A program made the position numbers and the translations under genes. Under the pieces are notes generated by a model. The model was not told the origin of the DNA. It saw only the letters and a program-made list of their open reading frames with translations, and made no database searches. This document shows positions 9,248 to 17,406 of a stretch of 64,000 nucleotides of DNA, piece after piece. Numbering within the stretch: position 1 is the first letter of the stretch; each line of letters starts with the position of its first letter. Source of the stretch: Streptomyces atratus (lineage in GTDB: Bacteria; Actinomycetota; Actinomycetes; Streptomycetales; Streptomycetaceae); assembly GCF_014648655.1 (NCBI RefSeq), contig NZ_BMRN01000029.1:30709-94708 (forward strand). The letters run 5' to 3'.

Positions 9248-9673
9248 ATGGCCACCACGGTCTCGTTCGGCGTCGGCTCACCGCAAGGGCCTCGGACCGT
9301 GTCCGTGGCGTATAAACGGACCGGTTCCGGAGAGCCGTTGCTCCTGCTCCACGGCATCGGCCATCACCGTCAGGCCTGGGATCCGGTGCTTCCCGTCCTG
9401 GCCGTGGAACGGGATGTGGCAGCCGTGGACCTTCCTGGTTTCGGTGCCTCCTCGGCGCTGCCCGACGGTGTTCCGTACGACCTGGCGAGCATGGCTCCGG
9501 TGCTCGGTGCGTTCTGCGAGGAGCTCGGCCTGGACCGGCCGCATGTGACAGGCAATTCGCTGGGCGGTCTGCTGGCCCCGGAGCTGGGCCGCGAGAAGCT
9601 CGTGCGGTCGGTGACGGCGCTGTCGCCCGCCGGTTTCTGGACGCAGAGCGAGCGGCGCCATGCCTTCTCCTGA
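9248..9673 (+). pseudogene. Alpha/beta-fold hydrolase, 3'-truncated
   Basis: Starts MATTVSFGVGSPQGPRTV and shows the oxyanion motif LLLLHGIGHHRQAWDP, VDLPGFGASS and the nucleophile elbow GNSLGGLLAPELG, followed by FWTQSERRHAFS and a stop. Family members run about 280 residues with catalytic Asp and His in the missing part, so this 141-residue product would be inactive. The break coincides with the start of a MocR-like fragment, indicating a deletion fusion. Confidence 0.75.
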
Positions 9674-9675
9674 CG

Positions 9676-9830
9676 GGCGCCGAGGCAGGAGCGGCCCTGC
9701 GGCCACTGGGCGACTTCGGCACCGTGCCCGCCACGGACCGAACGGTGAGCATGGTTCTCGGCTACGCACATCTGGCTCCCCAGGACATCGCGCAGGGTGT
9801 GCGGTTGCCGGCAGCGGCTCAGCGATACGA
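9676..9830 (+). pseudogene. MocR-type regulator C-terminal fragment
   Basis: Frame starting at 9676 reads AGAALRPLGDF, then VSMVLGYAHLAPQDIAQGVR and LPAAAQR. LGYAHL-x-P-x-x-I-x-x-GV matches the last helices of GntR/MocR aminotransferase-like regulators. It directly abuts the truncated hydrolase. There is no start codon context. Confidence 0.55.
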
Positions 9831-9967
9831 CAGCGGACCCGACATCGGTGAGGGCCGGGGCCGGGTGTTCATCCGAGGTTGGTGTGCGCGCCGCAGACGG
9901 GCACAAGGGTGGGGTCGGTCGACCAGCCGGCCGTTCGTCCGCTGTCCACTGCCCCGGAGGCGCCTCG

Positions 9968-11548
9968 ATGTCGTACCGTCCGCGTATTCCGTCCCTCGAC
10001 CGCCGCGGTGTGCTGCGCGGTTCGCTCGCCGCTTCGGCGGCGCTGGCACTCCCCGTGGTGGGCGCCGCGGCGCCCGCCTTCGCTCTGTCCGGCAGGCCGC
10101 GCGCGGCCTGGGGCGTGCAGGTCGGCGATGTCACCGCCTCGTCCGCGCTGGTCTGGGTCCGGTCGGACCGTCCGGCCAGGATGGTCGTGGAGACATCGGC
10201 GACGGAGTCCTTCCGGCGGGCCCGCACATGGCACGGTCCGCTGGTCGGTTCCGACACGGACTTCACCGGGACGACACCGCTGTATGGGCTGCCACCGGGT
10301 GAGCAGGTCCACTACCGGGTGACGCTCTCCGATCCCGAAGACCCCCGTCGCACCGGCGAACCGGTGTACGGAACCTTCCGGACCGCGCCCGCCCGGCGCC
10401 GGGACGGGGTGCGCTTCCTGTGGTCCGGCGACATCGCGGGGCAGGGCTGGGGCATCAACCCGGACATCGGCGGCTACGTGGTGTACGACGAGATGCGCCG
10501 TCTCGACCCGGACTTCTTTCTCTGCAGCGGCGACAACATCTACGCGGACGGCGTGATCGAGCCGAGCGTGACCCTGCCCGACGGGCGGGTCTGGCGCAAT
10601 GTCACCACGCAGGAGAAGGCGAAGGTCGCCGAGACCCTTGCCGAGTACCGCGGGAACTTCCGCTACAACCTGCTCGATCGCAACCTCCGCGATTTCAACG
10701 CGCAGGTGCCTTCGATCGTTCAGTGGGACGACCACGAGGTACGCAACAACTGGTATCCCGGGCAGATCCTCGACGACTCCCGCTACACCGAGAAGAACGT
10801 CGATGTGCTGGCGGATCGCTCGATGCGGGCGTTCCGCGAGTACTTCCCGGTGTCCACGCTGCATGCCTCGTCCGACGAGGGGCGGATGCACCGAGTGGTG
10901 CGGCACGGTCCGCTGCTCGATGTGTTCGTCCTCGACATGCGGTCCTTCCGCAACGCCAATTCCCCTGGCCGGCAGCCCGACGACACCACCGGCATCCTCG
11001 GCGCCGAGCAGCTCAGCTGGCTCAAGCACGAGTTGTCGCGGTCCCGCGCGGTGTGGAAGGTGATCGCCGCAGACATGCCGCTGGGGCTGGTGGTCACCGA
11101 CGGTGCGACGGATTTCGAAGCGGTCGCACAGGGCGATCCCGGAGCCCCGCTCGGCCGTGAGCTCCAAATCGCTGAACTGCTCCGGTACATCAAGCACCGG
11201 CGGATCACCGGCACGGTCTGGCTGACAGCCGATGTGCACTACACCTCGGCGCAGCACTACGAGCCCGAGCGCGCAGCGTTCAAGGACTTCGCACCCTTCT
11301 GGGAGTTCGTGTCCGGGCCGCTGGCAGCCGGTCAGTTCCCGGCCAACGCACTCGACGCAACGTTCGGTCCCGACCGGGTCTTCGTGCGGGCGCCCGACCG
11401 CGCGAATGTGTCACCGATGGAGTCTCCGCAGTTCTTCGGTGAGGTCGACATCGACGGCGACAGCGGCGAGTTGACCGTGCGGCTTCGGGCGCAGGGCGGT
11501 TCTGTACTGTTCAGCAAGGTGTTGCAGCCGGGGCGCGTCGGACAGTGA
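9968..11548 (+). CDS. phoD: Tat-exported PhoD-family alkaline phosphatase/phosphodiesterase
   Basis: A 526-residue metallophosphoesterase. ATG 9968 follows GGAGG. The N terminus has a twin-arginine signal (DRRGVLRGSLAASAALALP, cleavage near AFALS). A PhoD N-terminal domain (WGVQVGDVTASSALVWVR) is followed by metal-binding blocks LWSGDIAGQG, FLCSGDNIYADG, WDDHEVRNNW and WLTADVHYTSAQHYEP. These fit a Ca/Fe-type PhoD hydrolysing phosphodiesters or monoesters outside the cell. PhoD genes in Streptomyces are usually PhoP-controlled, but no PHO box was recognised. A strong inverted repeat follows the stop. Confidence 0.92.
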   Translation: MSYRPRIPSLDRRGVLRGSLAASAALALPVVGAAAPAFALSGRPRAAWGVQVGDVTASSALVWVRSDRPARMVVETSATESFRRARTWHGPLVGSDTDFTGTTPLYGLPPGEQVHYRVTLSDPEDPRRTGEPVYGTFRTAPARRRDGVRFLWSGDIAGQGWGINPDIGGYVVYDEMRRLDPDFFLCSGDNIYADGVIEPSVTLPDGRVWRNVTTQEKAKVAETLAEYRGNFRYNLLDRNLRDFNAQVPSIVQWDDHEVRNNWYPGQILDDSRYTEKNVDVLADRSMRAFREYFPVSTLHASSDEGRMHRVVRHGPLLDVFVLDMRSFRNANSPGRQPDDTTGILGAEQLSWLKHELSRSRAVWKVIAADMPLGLVVTDGATDFEAVAQGDPGAPLGRELQIAELLRYIKHRRITGTVWLTADVHYTSAQHYEPERAAFKDFAPFWEFVSGPLAAGQFPANALDATFGPDRVFVRAPDRANVSPMESPQFFGEVDIDGDSGELTVRLRAQGGSVLFSKVLQPGRVGQ

Positions 11549-11555
11549 TTCAGCA

Positions 11556-11600
11556 CGCTGACAGTCGGCCCCGGGCAGTGGCCGGGGCCGACTGTCAGCG
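11556..11600 (+). terminator. Perfect 19-bp hairpin after phoD, overlapping the next promoter
   Basis: Arms 11556-11574 and 11582-11600 are perfect inverted repeats with a 7-base loop. There is no T tract directly after it. The right arm contains the -35 element (CTGTCAGCG) of the next promoter, so a mirrored copy of that element lies in the left arm. It can work as the phoD terminator, as an operator, or both. Confidence 0.75.
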
Positions 11601-11614
11601 GTGGGTTCTACGGT
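11592..11614 (+). promoter_or_regulatory. PafBC/RecA-NDp-type promoter of the SWIM operon
   Basis: CTGTCAGCG (11592-11600), eight bases, TACGGT (11609-11614), then the ATG at 11621 seven bases downstream, which implies a leaderless mRNA. The pattern matches the actinobacterial LexA-independent damage promoter tTGTCRgtg-N8-TAnnnT, with two -35 mismatches. Confidence 0.6.
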
Positions 11615-11620
11615 TTTTGC

Positions 11621-12994
11621 ATGACCCGATCCGTTCAGGCATTGGCCTACGCACGCCCGTCCGCTCTGGAGTCCTCGCAGACCGGACAGTTCCTCGGCCT
11701 GGAGACCGCCGGTGGTCACACGCCGCGGGGCGCCGAGCCCCACCCCCGGTTCTTCTCCGGATTTCTCACATCGCCGAGAATCGCTGCCCGCGGCCTGCTG
11801 GCCGTGGCGGACGTGGCGTCCGCGCGCTATTACCAGCGCACCCTGCCCGCCTCGCTCGACCCGGTGGTGACGGGCAACGGCGACCGGTTGCGCTTTGAGT
11901 CGTTCTCCGGCTGTTGCGGGGTGTATGCGCGCCTCGATGTGCTGCGGGACGGTCTGGACGGTGCGCGGACGGGTCACGGTACGACGAATGTGGATGTGAA
12001 CAACCCGCTGCGGGAGGCTCTTTCCCGGATAGCGGTGGACGATCCACTGCACATGCGGGTGGGGCCGGACGAGTTGGCCGTCACCACCATGGACGGTCCG
12101 GTCGTGGAGAAGAAGGTGCCCTTGCCTGACCGGTGGTTGCGCGGCTTCGCCGAGGCGCAGGTGGTGTCCGCCGGTTTCGATCTGCGGGCCGAGTTGTCGG
12201 CCGCGGAGGCCGTACGGTTCCTGCGTTCGCTGCCTCGTTCGTCGGGGAATGCCTCGCGGGGCGCGCAGTGGGTGGTTCCCGCCGGGAAGACGTTGCGGCC
12301 GACGACACGGCCGGTGGCGGGGGCGGTGTGTTTGCCGGGCCCCGAGCGGCTGGTGGCACTGCAGCGTGTGTTGCGTCATGCGACGTCACTGCGGGTGTAC
12401 GGGCCGGTGGCCGACGGGGCGGCGACCGCGAGCGCCTGGGAGGTGGTGCTGCCGGGCATGCGGCTCACCCTGACGCTGTCGCCCGATGCCTCACGCGGGT
12501 TCTCCGGCGAGGGCGGGGTGCTCGATGCGCTGGCCACCGACGATGCCGCGGCCGACGCCGAGCTGGTCTCCGTGCTCCTGGCCTGGGAGCCGCGGATCGA
12601 ACCCGCCGACCTCGCGGAGCAGTCGGGTCTGACGGTGGAGCGGGTGCGGGCCGCACTCACCCGGCTGGGGACAGCGGGCCGGGTCGGCTACGACCTTGCC
12701 GACGCGGCCTACTTCCACCGCGAGCTGCCGTACGACGCCGACCGGGCCGAGCGGCACAATCCGCGGCTGGTGGCGGCGCGGCAGCTGGCCGGCTCGGGCG
12801 CAGTCGTGCTCGACGGGGAAGTGGCGGCCGTGGCCTCGGGAGAGCGCCGCTACCAGGTGAGGGAGAAGGACGGGATGTCGAGCTGTACGTGCCAGTGGTG
12901 GGCGGACTACCGCGGGCGGCGGGGCCCGTGCAAGCACGCGCTGGCCGTCCGGATGGTCCGTCGCGGTGCACCGGTCGTCGGAGGCGTGCGATGA
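11621..12994 (+). CDS. SWIM zinc-finger protein
   Basis: A 457-residue protein that starts at a probably leaderless ATG. The C terminus has a SWIM zinc finger, CTCQWWADYRGRRGPCKHAL (C-x-C-xn-C-x-H), a fold that binds DNA or protein. The rest, including a winged-helix-like LAEQSGLTVERVRAALTRLG at about 330-350, has no catalytic motif. It overlaps the DUF6493 gene by ATGA. In E. coli the SWIM protein YehQ sits in the yehLMPQ island with a MoxR ATPase and a VWA protein; here only the SWIM and DUF6493 members are present. The promoter suggests induction by DNA damage. Confidence 0.85.
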   Translation: MTRSVQALAYARPSALESSQTGQFLGLETAGGHTPRGAEPHPRFFSGFLTSPRIAARGLLAVADVASARYYQRTLPASLDPVVTGNGDRLRFESFSGCCGVYARLDVLRDGLDGARTGHGTTNVDVNNPLREALSRIAVDDPLHMRVGPDELAVTTMDGPVVEKKVPLPDRWLRGFAEAQVVSAGFDLRAELSAAEAVRFLRSLPRSSGNASRGAQWVVPAGKTLRPTTRPVAGAVCLPGPERLVALQRVLRHATSLRVYGPVADGAATASAWEVVLPGMRLTLTLSPDASRGFSGEGGVLDALATDDAAADAELVSVLLAWEPRIEPADLAEQSGLTVERVRAALTRLGTAGRVGYDLADAAYFHRELPYDADRAERHNPRLVAARQLAGSGAVVLDGEVAAVASGERRYQVREKDGMSSCTCQWWADYRGRRGPCKHALAVRMVRRGAPVVGGVR

Positions 12995-15663
12995 AGGAGC
13001 TGCTCACCGCAGTACGGGAAGGTCGCAAGCAAGACGTGCCGGCGTTGCTGGCCCGGCTGGACAAGGCCGAACGCCGTTCGGCGCTGGCGGAGTTGAAGGA
13101 GCTCCGCAAGGAGGCGCGGAGCTGGCACTGGCGCGAACAGGACAAGATCAGGAAGGCCCTGCTGGTGGCCGGGGCGGGCTGTCACACCGGCGCCGCGGGC
13201 TGCGCCACCTGGATCGGGGGCCGGGATCTGCTGGGCTGGACACGGTCCCCGTACCCGCTGGTTCTCGAAGTCCTGGCGGACCGTGACCCTGCCTGGCTCG
13301 GTGACGTCGCGCATCGGCTGGCGGGGCGGGCCGCGACGGCGGAGACCGCGTACGAGCTCATCTCCGGGCTGGTGAAGATCGCTCAATGCCCGGTGCCCAC
13401 CACTGACGGCTTCGTGCAGGGCTGGGCCGAGACAGTGTCGACCGCACCCTGGCGCCGGCAGAGGACGCAACCGCTGCGCGACATCCTCCGTGCCGACCCG
13501 CATCTGACCGTTCTGGTGCCGCTCCTGTTCGAGGTGGCGGAACTGCCGCCACAGGTGACCTGGATCGATGAAGCCGACAACCCGTGCCACTGGCCCGAGG
13601 CGCTGGCCTCCCTCGCGGACGAGGGCCTGTTGGAGCGGTCGGTGCTCGTCAACAGTTGTGTGACCCGGCTCCTGCGCGGCGGAAAGCCCGGCGATCTCCG
13701 GTTCTTCCTGGCCGTGTTGCGCCGGCTCGCGCTGACCGAGCAGGAGGAGGCCGAGCGGGTCGCCGACTGGATCGGCATGGCCGCGGACGGGATCTCCACC
13801 GTGGCCGGCCATGCCCAGGAGGCGCTCGGTCGTCTGGGCGAGCGCGGAGAACTGCCCGTGCGGGCCCTGGCAGATATGTCGGGTTCGGTGCTCTTCCGCA
13901 CCGAGAAGAAGCTGGTCCGGGCTCAGCTCGTACTGATCGGCAAGGCACTGCGCCGCGATCCGTCGACGGCCGACGAACTGCTGCCCGTCGTCGCGGAGGC
14001 CTTCGGGCATGAGGACATCGCCATCCAGGAGCGGGCGCTCAAACTCGTGGCGCGGTACCTGCCCGTCGTCGGTGACCCGGTGCGGGAAGAACTTTCCCTG
14101 TCCGCCTCGCTGTTGGGACCGGCTCACCGCACCGCTGCGGCCGAGGTGTTCGGCGACCTGCTGGGCGACCGGTCGGCTGCTGAGCCGTACGAGGAGCTGC
14201 TGCCACCCGCTCCGCCCCTGCATCGTCTCGAACCGGCACCGGCGACGCTGCCCGAGCTCGTCGAGGAGGTGGTGGTCCTGGCGAGATCCGCATCGCGCGA
14301 TGTCACCGCCTTCGAGCGGGCGCTGGACGGACTGGTCCGCCATGCCCACACCGATCGGTCGGCGCTGACCGACGCGCTGCGTGATGCGCTGGCGGGTCAG
14401 TGGTGGCTCGACGACGAACCGTTGCCGGAGGTCGAGCGGCGGCTCCGCTCGGAGGCGGGTATCGAGCTCGTCGTGGCCGTACTGCTCGGACGGGTGCCGG
14501 TGCAGGCCGTGCAGGACGGACGCGCCGCCTGGACCGGCACCGGGACCTGCGTCCATGCCGCGCTCAAGGGGGTGATGAAGGCCCGGCTGTGGGAGGCCGC
14601 CGACGCCGTGCTGAGCGGCAGCGCACCGTTCCTGCTGGCTTTTCCGACATGGCACACCGGCTCGCTCGACCCTGCTGTGCTGGTCGAGCGACTGCGTACG
14701 TATCAGCAGCTCGGGATCCGGCCCGGAGACGCGGATTTCGCCCAGGCCCTGCTGCGCGTGCGGCGCAACGGTCAGCACGAGGCCGCGGCGGCGGCCGCCC
14801 TGCTCGGCACCCCGGAGGGTGACCGGCTGGCCGCCTGGCTGCAGGCCGACGAGCCGCTCGCGCCCGTATTCCGGTTCGATCTGGAGAAGCAGACGTCCTT
14901 GGCCCATGGCTGGGACATGCGACAGCCGACCGACTGGAACCGGCGCGTCCTGATGGCCAGCAACGAACGCCCTTTCATCCAGCGGGAGTTCCCTCGTTCC
15001 TTCCACTGGCTGGGCCATCCGCATACGCCGCGCCATCGCATCTGCTACCACTGGGGCGACCAGCCGGGGTCCTGGCTCGCCACGCTGCCCGAGGACGGCG
15101 AGACACTGGCCGCATGGCTGCTGCCGAGCATCGCAACTTGTACGACCGATGAACTGAGGGGCTCGGCCCAGCCGCTCACCGCACTCGTCGAACTCGGCGG
15201 GCCCGCCTCCGAGGCCATACATCTGACCGTGGCATACGGGCTGGGAGCCCGACATCCGGAGGACCGGCTGTCGGCGGTGGACGCCCTGCTCATACTCGCG
15301 GCCCAGCAGCGGCTGGACGCGGCGTTGCTCGGCAAGATGCTCGCGATCCTCCACGACCACAGCCTGGTGAAGCCCAGTCGTATCGCGGATTCCACCCGTA
15401 CCGCGGCAGCCACCGGGGCATACCGGACAGTACTCTGCGTACTGGCCCCCGTTCTGCCGGGACTGCTGGCGCGCAAGAAGGGACCTCGCGGGCTGAGCGA
15501 CCTGCTCTCCGTGGCCGCCGAATGCGTGGAGCACTGCGGTGCGACAGGCACCGAGCCGATACTCGGGCTCGCCGAAACTGCCGCACGCGGCGGATCCTCG
15601 CAGCTGGTACGTCAAGCAGCGCGCCTGAAGGCGGCCTGGGAGCAAGGTTCGGTACTGACATGA
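12991..15663 (+). CDS. DUF6493-type large helical protein, SWIM partner
   Basis: An 890-residue protein. ATG 12991 overlaps the SWIM stop (ATGA), so it is the second gene of an operon and probably translationally coupled. It begins MKELLTAVREGRKQDVPALL. It is mostly alpha-helical with HEAT-like stretches (LLPVVAEAFGHEDIAIQERALKL is split over two helices). The C-terminal third has WLGHPHTPRHRICYHWGDQPG and a further helical array. No Walker, nuclease or membrane motif is visible. Family DUF6493 is recalled as the usual neighbour of SWIM proteins in Streptomyces; function is undescribed. Confidence 0.8.
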   Translation: MKELLTAVREGRKQDVPALLARLDKAERRSALAELKELRKEARSWHWREQDKIRKALLVAGAGCHTGAAGCATWIGGRDLLGWTRSPYPLVLEVLADRDPAWLGDVAHRLAGRAATAETAYELISGLVKIAQCPVPTTDGFVQGWAETVSTAPWRRQRTQPLRDILRADPHLTVLVPLLFEVAELPPQVTWIDEADNPCHWPEALASLADEGLLERSVLVNSCVTRLLRGGKPGDLRFFLAVLRRLALTEQEEAERVADWIGMAADGISTVAGHAQEALGRLGERGELPVRALADMSGSVLFRTEKKLVRAQLVLIGKALRRDPSTADELLPVVAEAFGHEDIAIQERALKLVARYLPVVGDPVREELSLSASLLGPAHRTAAAEVFGDLLGDRSAAEPYEELLPPAPPLHRLEPAPATLPELVEEVVVLARSASRDVTAFERALDGLVRHAHTDRSALTDALRDALAGQWWLDDEPLPEVERRLRSEAGIELVVAVLLGRVPVQAVQDGRAAWTGTGTCVHAALKGVMKARLWEAADAVLSGSAPFLLAFPTWHTGSLDPAVLVERLRTYQQLGIRPGDADFAQALLRVRRNGQHEAAAAAALLGTPEGDRLAAWLQADEPLAPVFRFDLEKQTSLAHGWDMRQPTDWNRRVLMASNERPFIQREFPRSFHWLGHPHTPRHRICYHWGDQPGSWLATLPEDGETLAAWLLPSIATCTTDELRGSAQPLTALVELGGPASEAIHLTVAYGLGARHPEDRLSAVDALLILAAQQRLDAALLGKMLAILHDHSLVKPSRIADSTRTAAATGAYRTVLCVLAPVLPGLLARKKGPRGLSDLLSVAAECVEHCGATGTEPILGLAETAARGGSSQLVRQAARLKAAWEQGSVLT

Positions 15664-15972
15664 CCACCCAGGACATCCTGGCGTAACCCGCAGCGACCTG
15701 TCCGGGGTGCTGGGTTCTGCCCTGACAGGGCAGGTCCCGTCCGGCGCGGCGGCCCCTGTCCCGGCCCGGTGCTCGGGGGTCCGGGCCCGGACGGGAGCTG
15801 CCGTGCCGCCGTCTCATGGCCCGGGCCCAAAGGAGGCCGCAATACTGCTGCGAACCACAATCGATCAAGACATTAATCCGCCAAAACCGGTGATAGGGGA
15901 CCAGACCCACACTTAACCGATCAGTCACAGAGCGTTCGTGATCAGGCAACACCGCTCAGTCACAGTGAAGGC
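15664..15972. other. Intergenic gap without a gene
   Basis: Between the DUF6493 stop and the ACT-GNAT start. The left half holds GC-rich inverted repeats; the right half (about 15840-15972) is notably AT-richer and probably contains the promoter of the next gene. It includes repeated tcagtcacag (15922-15931 and 15957-15966), a possible operator pair. No open frame looks coding. Confidence 0.5.
15717..15733 (+). terminator. Short hairpin after the SWIM/DUF6493 operon
   Basis: CTGCCCTGACAGGGCAG is a perfect palindrome with a 7-bp stem, placed about 50 bases after the DUF6493 stop. A second GC-rich repeat (CCCGTCCGG ... CCGGACGGG) follows. No T tract, so the terminator call is moderate. Confidence 0.45.
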
Positions 15973-17406
15973 ATGACTGACGTGACATCCGCCAAGACCG
16001 CCCGCCGCTCCCACCACTGGCGGCGGGACGTGACCGAGCTGGCCGCACTGTTCACCGCGGTCGCGGTGGCCGACGCGATCGCCAACCTGATCGGACACCA
16101 GCCGGACGGACCGTATCTCCTGATCGCCTCGGCCGTGGCCCTGGCCGCCACAGCCGCGTTCCACACCTGGTGGGCACGTCGCCACAGCCACGCCCCGCCG
16201 CCGACCCGCACCGACCTCATCCCCGAAAGCGACAGCGTGTCCCACCGCACCGACGCCGCCGCGACCGCGCTCGTGACCACGCCCGCCACCACAGGCCCGG
16301 CCCTGTCCCCCGAGAACGCGGTGCTGTGGCGGATGCGTACCACCGTTCGGGACATCCCGGGCAGTCTGGCCGCGCTGTGCGTCGCGCTCGCCCGGCAGCG
16401 GGTCGACATCCTCACCCTGCAGACACACCCGCTGGCAGAGGGCACGGTCGACGAGTTCCTGCTGCGTGCCCCCGCCCCGCTCCAGGCCCAGCAGCTGAGC
16501 CGGGCGATCTCCGCCGCGGGCGGCTCCTCCACCTGGATCGAGCGGGCCGACGCGCACGACCTGGTGGACGCCCCGACGCGCATCCTGGGCCTCGCCACAC
16601 GCACGGCCCTGGACGCCGCCGAACTCCCCCTCGCCCTGCGTCAGCTGCTCGGCCGCTGCACGATCCATTCGCTGCCCGCCGTCTCGCTCACCGGCCGCAC
16701 AACCGGTGGGACCGCGCCCGTCGAGGGCGTGCTGGAGGAGACGGTGATGCGGCTGCGCGACCCGTCCGGAGGTGCCATCACCGTCGAACGGCCCTACCTT
16801 CCGTTCACCCCGACCGAGTTCGCCCGGGCCCGCGCCCTGGTAGAGCTCGACGCCCGGCTCGGCCCCCGTATGCCGCGCAGCGAGCAGGTACTCACCCTTC
16901 CCGAGGGCAACGAGATCACCGTGCGCCGCGCGGACCGCAACGACCTCGAAGAGGCCCGCGCCATGCACGACCGCTGCTCCGAGCAGACGCTGCGGCTGAG
17001 GTACCACGGCCCGGTCCGTGACGCCGACCGCTACCTGGACCATCTGCTGAGCCCTCGCTTCGGCCGCACTCTGGCCGTGCAGACGGCCTCGGGCCGCCTG
17101 GTCGCCCTCGGCCACCTCCTCTGGGACGGCGACGAGACCGAGGTCGCCCTCCTGGTCGAGGACGAATGGCAGCGCCGCGGGATCGGCTCCGAGCTCCTCG
17201 GACGCCTGGTGACGCTCGCCATCGAGGCAGGCTGCGAAAGCGTCTACGCCGTCACCCAGGCCTCCAACACCGGCATGGTCGCGGCCATGCGTGCGCTGTC
17301 CCTGCCGCTCGACTACCAGATCGAGGAGGGCACTCTGGTCATCACCGCACGGTTGGACGCAACTCCGGTCCGTTCGCTGCCGCCGTACGAGCAGGCCGGC
17401 CGCTGA
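15973..17406 (+). CDS. Membrane-anchored ACT-GNAT acetyltransferase
   Basis: A 477-residue protein. Residues about 20-65 contain two hydrophobic segments (LAALFTAVAVADAIANLIG; LLIASAVALAATAAF), so the N terminus is probably in the membrane. Residues about 120-200 look like an ACT domain (MRTTVRDIPGSLAALCVALA). The C-terminal 170 residues are a GNAT acetyltransferase (ITVRRADRNDLEEARAMHDR, VALLVEDEWQRRGIGSELLG, acetyl-CoA loop RRGIGSELL). An amino acid sensed by ACT may control acetylation. Its last 65 bases overlap the convergent PLP-enzyme gene. Confidence 0.85.
   Translation: MTDVTSAKTARRSHHWRRDVTELAALFTAVAVADAIANLIGHQPDGPYLLIASAVALAATAAFHTWWARRHSHAPPPTRTDLIPESDSVSHRTDAAATALVTTPATTGPALSPENAVLWRMRTTVRDIPGSLAALCVALARQRVDILTLQTHPLAEGTVDEFLLRAPAPLQAQQLSRAISAAGGSSTWIERADAHDLVDAPTRILGLATRTALDAAELPLALRQLLGRCTIHSLPAVSLTGRTTGGTAPVEGVLEETVMRLRDPSGGAITVERPYLPFTPTEFARARALVELDARLGPRMPRSEQVLTLPEGNEITVRRADRNDLEEARAMHDRCSEQTLRLRYHGPVRDADRYLDHLLSPRFGRTLAVQTASGRLVALGHLLWDGDETEVALLVEDEWQRRGIGSELLGRLVTLAIEAGCESVYAVTQASNTGMVAAMRALSLPLDYQIEEGTLVITARLDATPVRSLPPYEQAGR

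Noticed and set aside
12907..15645. A 912-residue reverse frame over the DUF6493 gene
   Set aside because: Antisense shadow of high-GC coding sequence; no start context or motifs.
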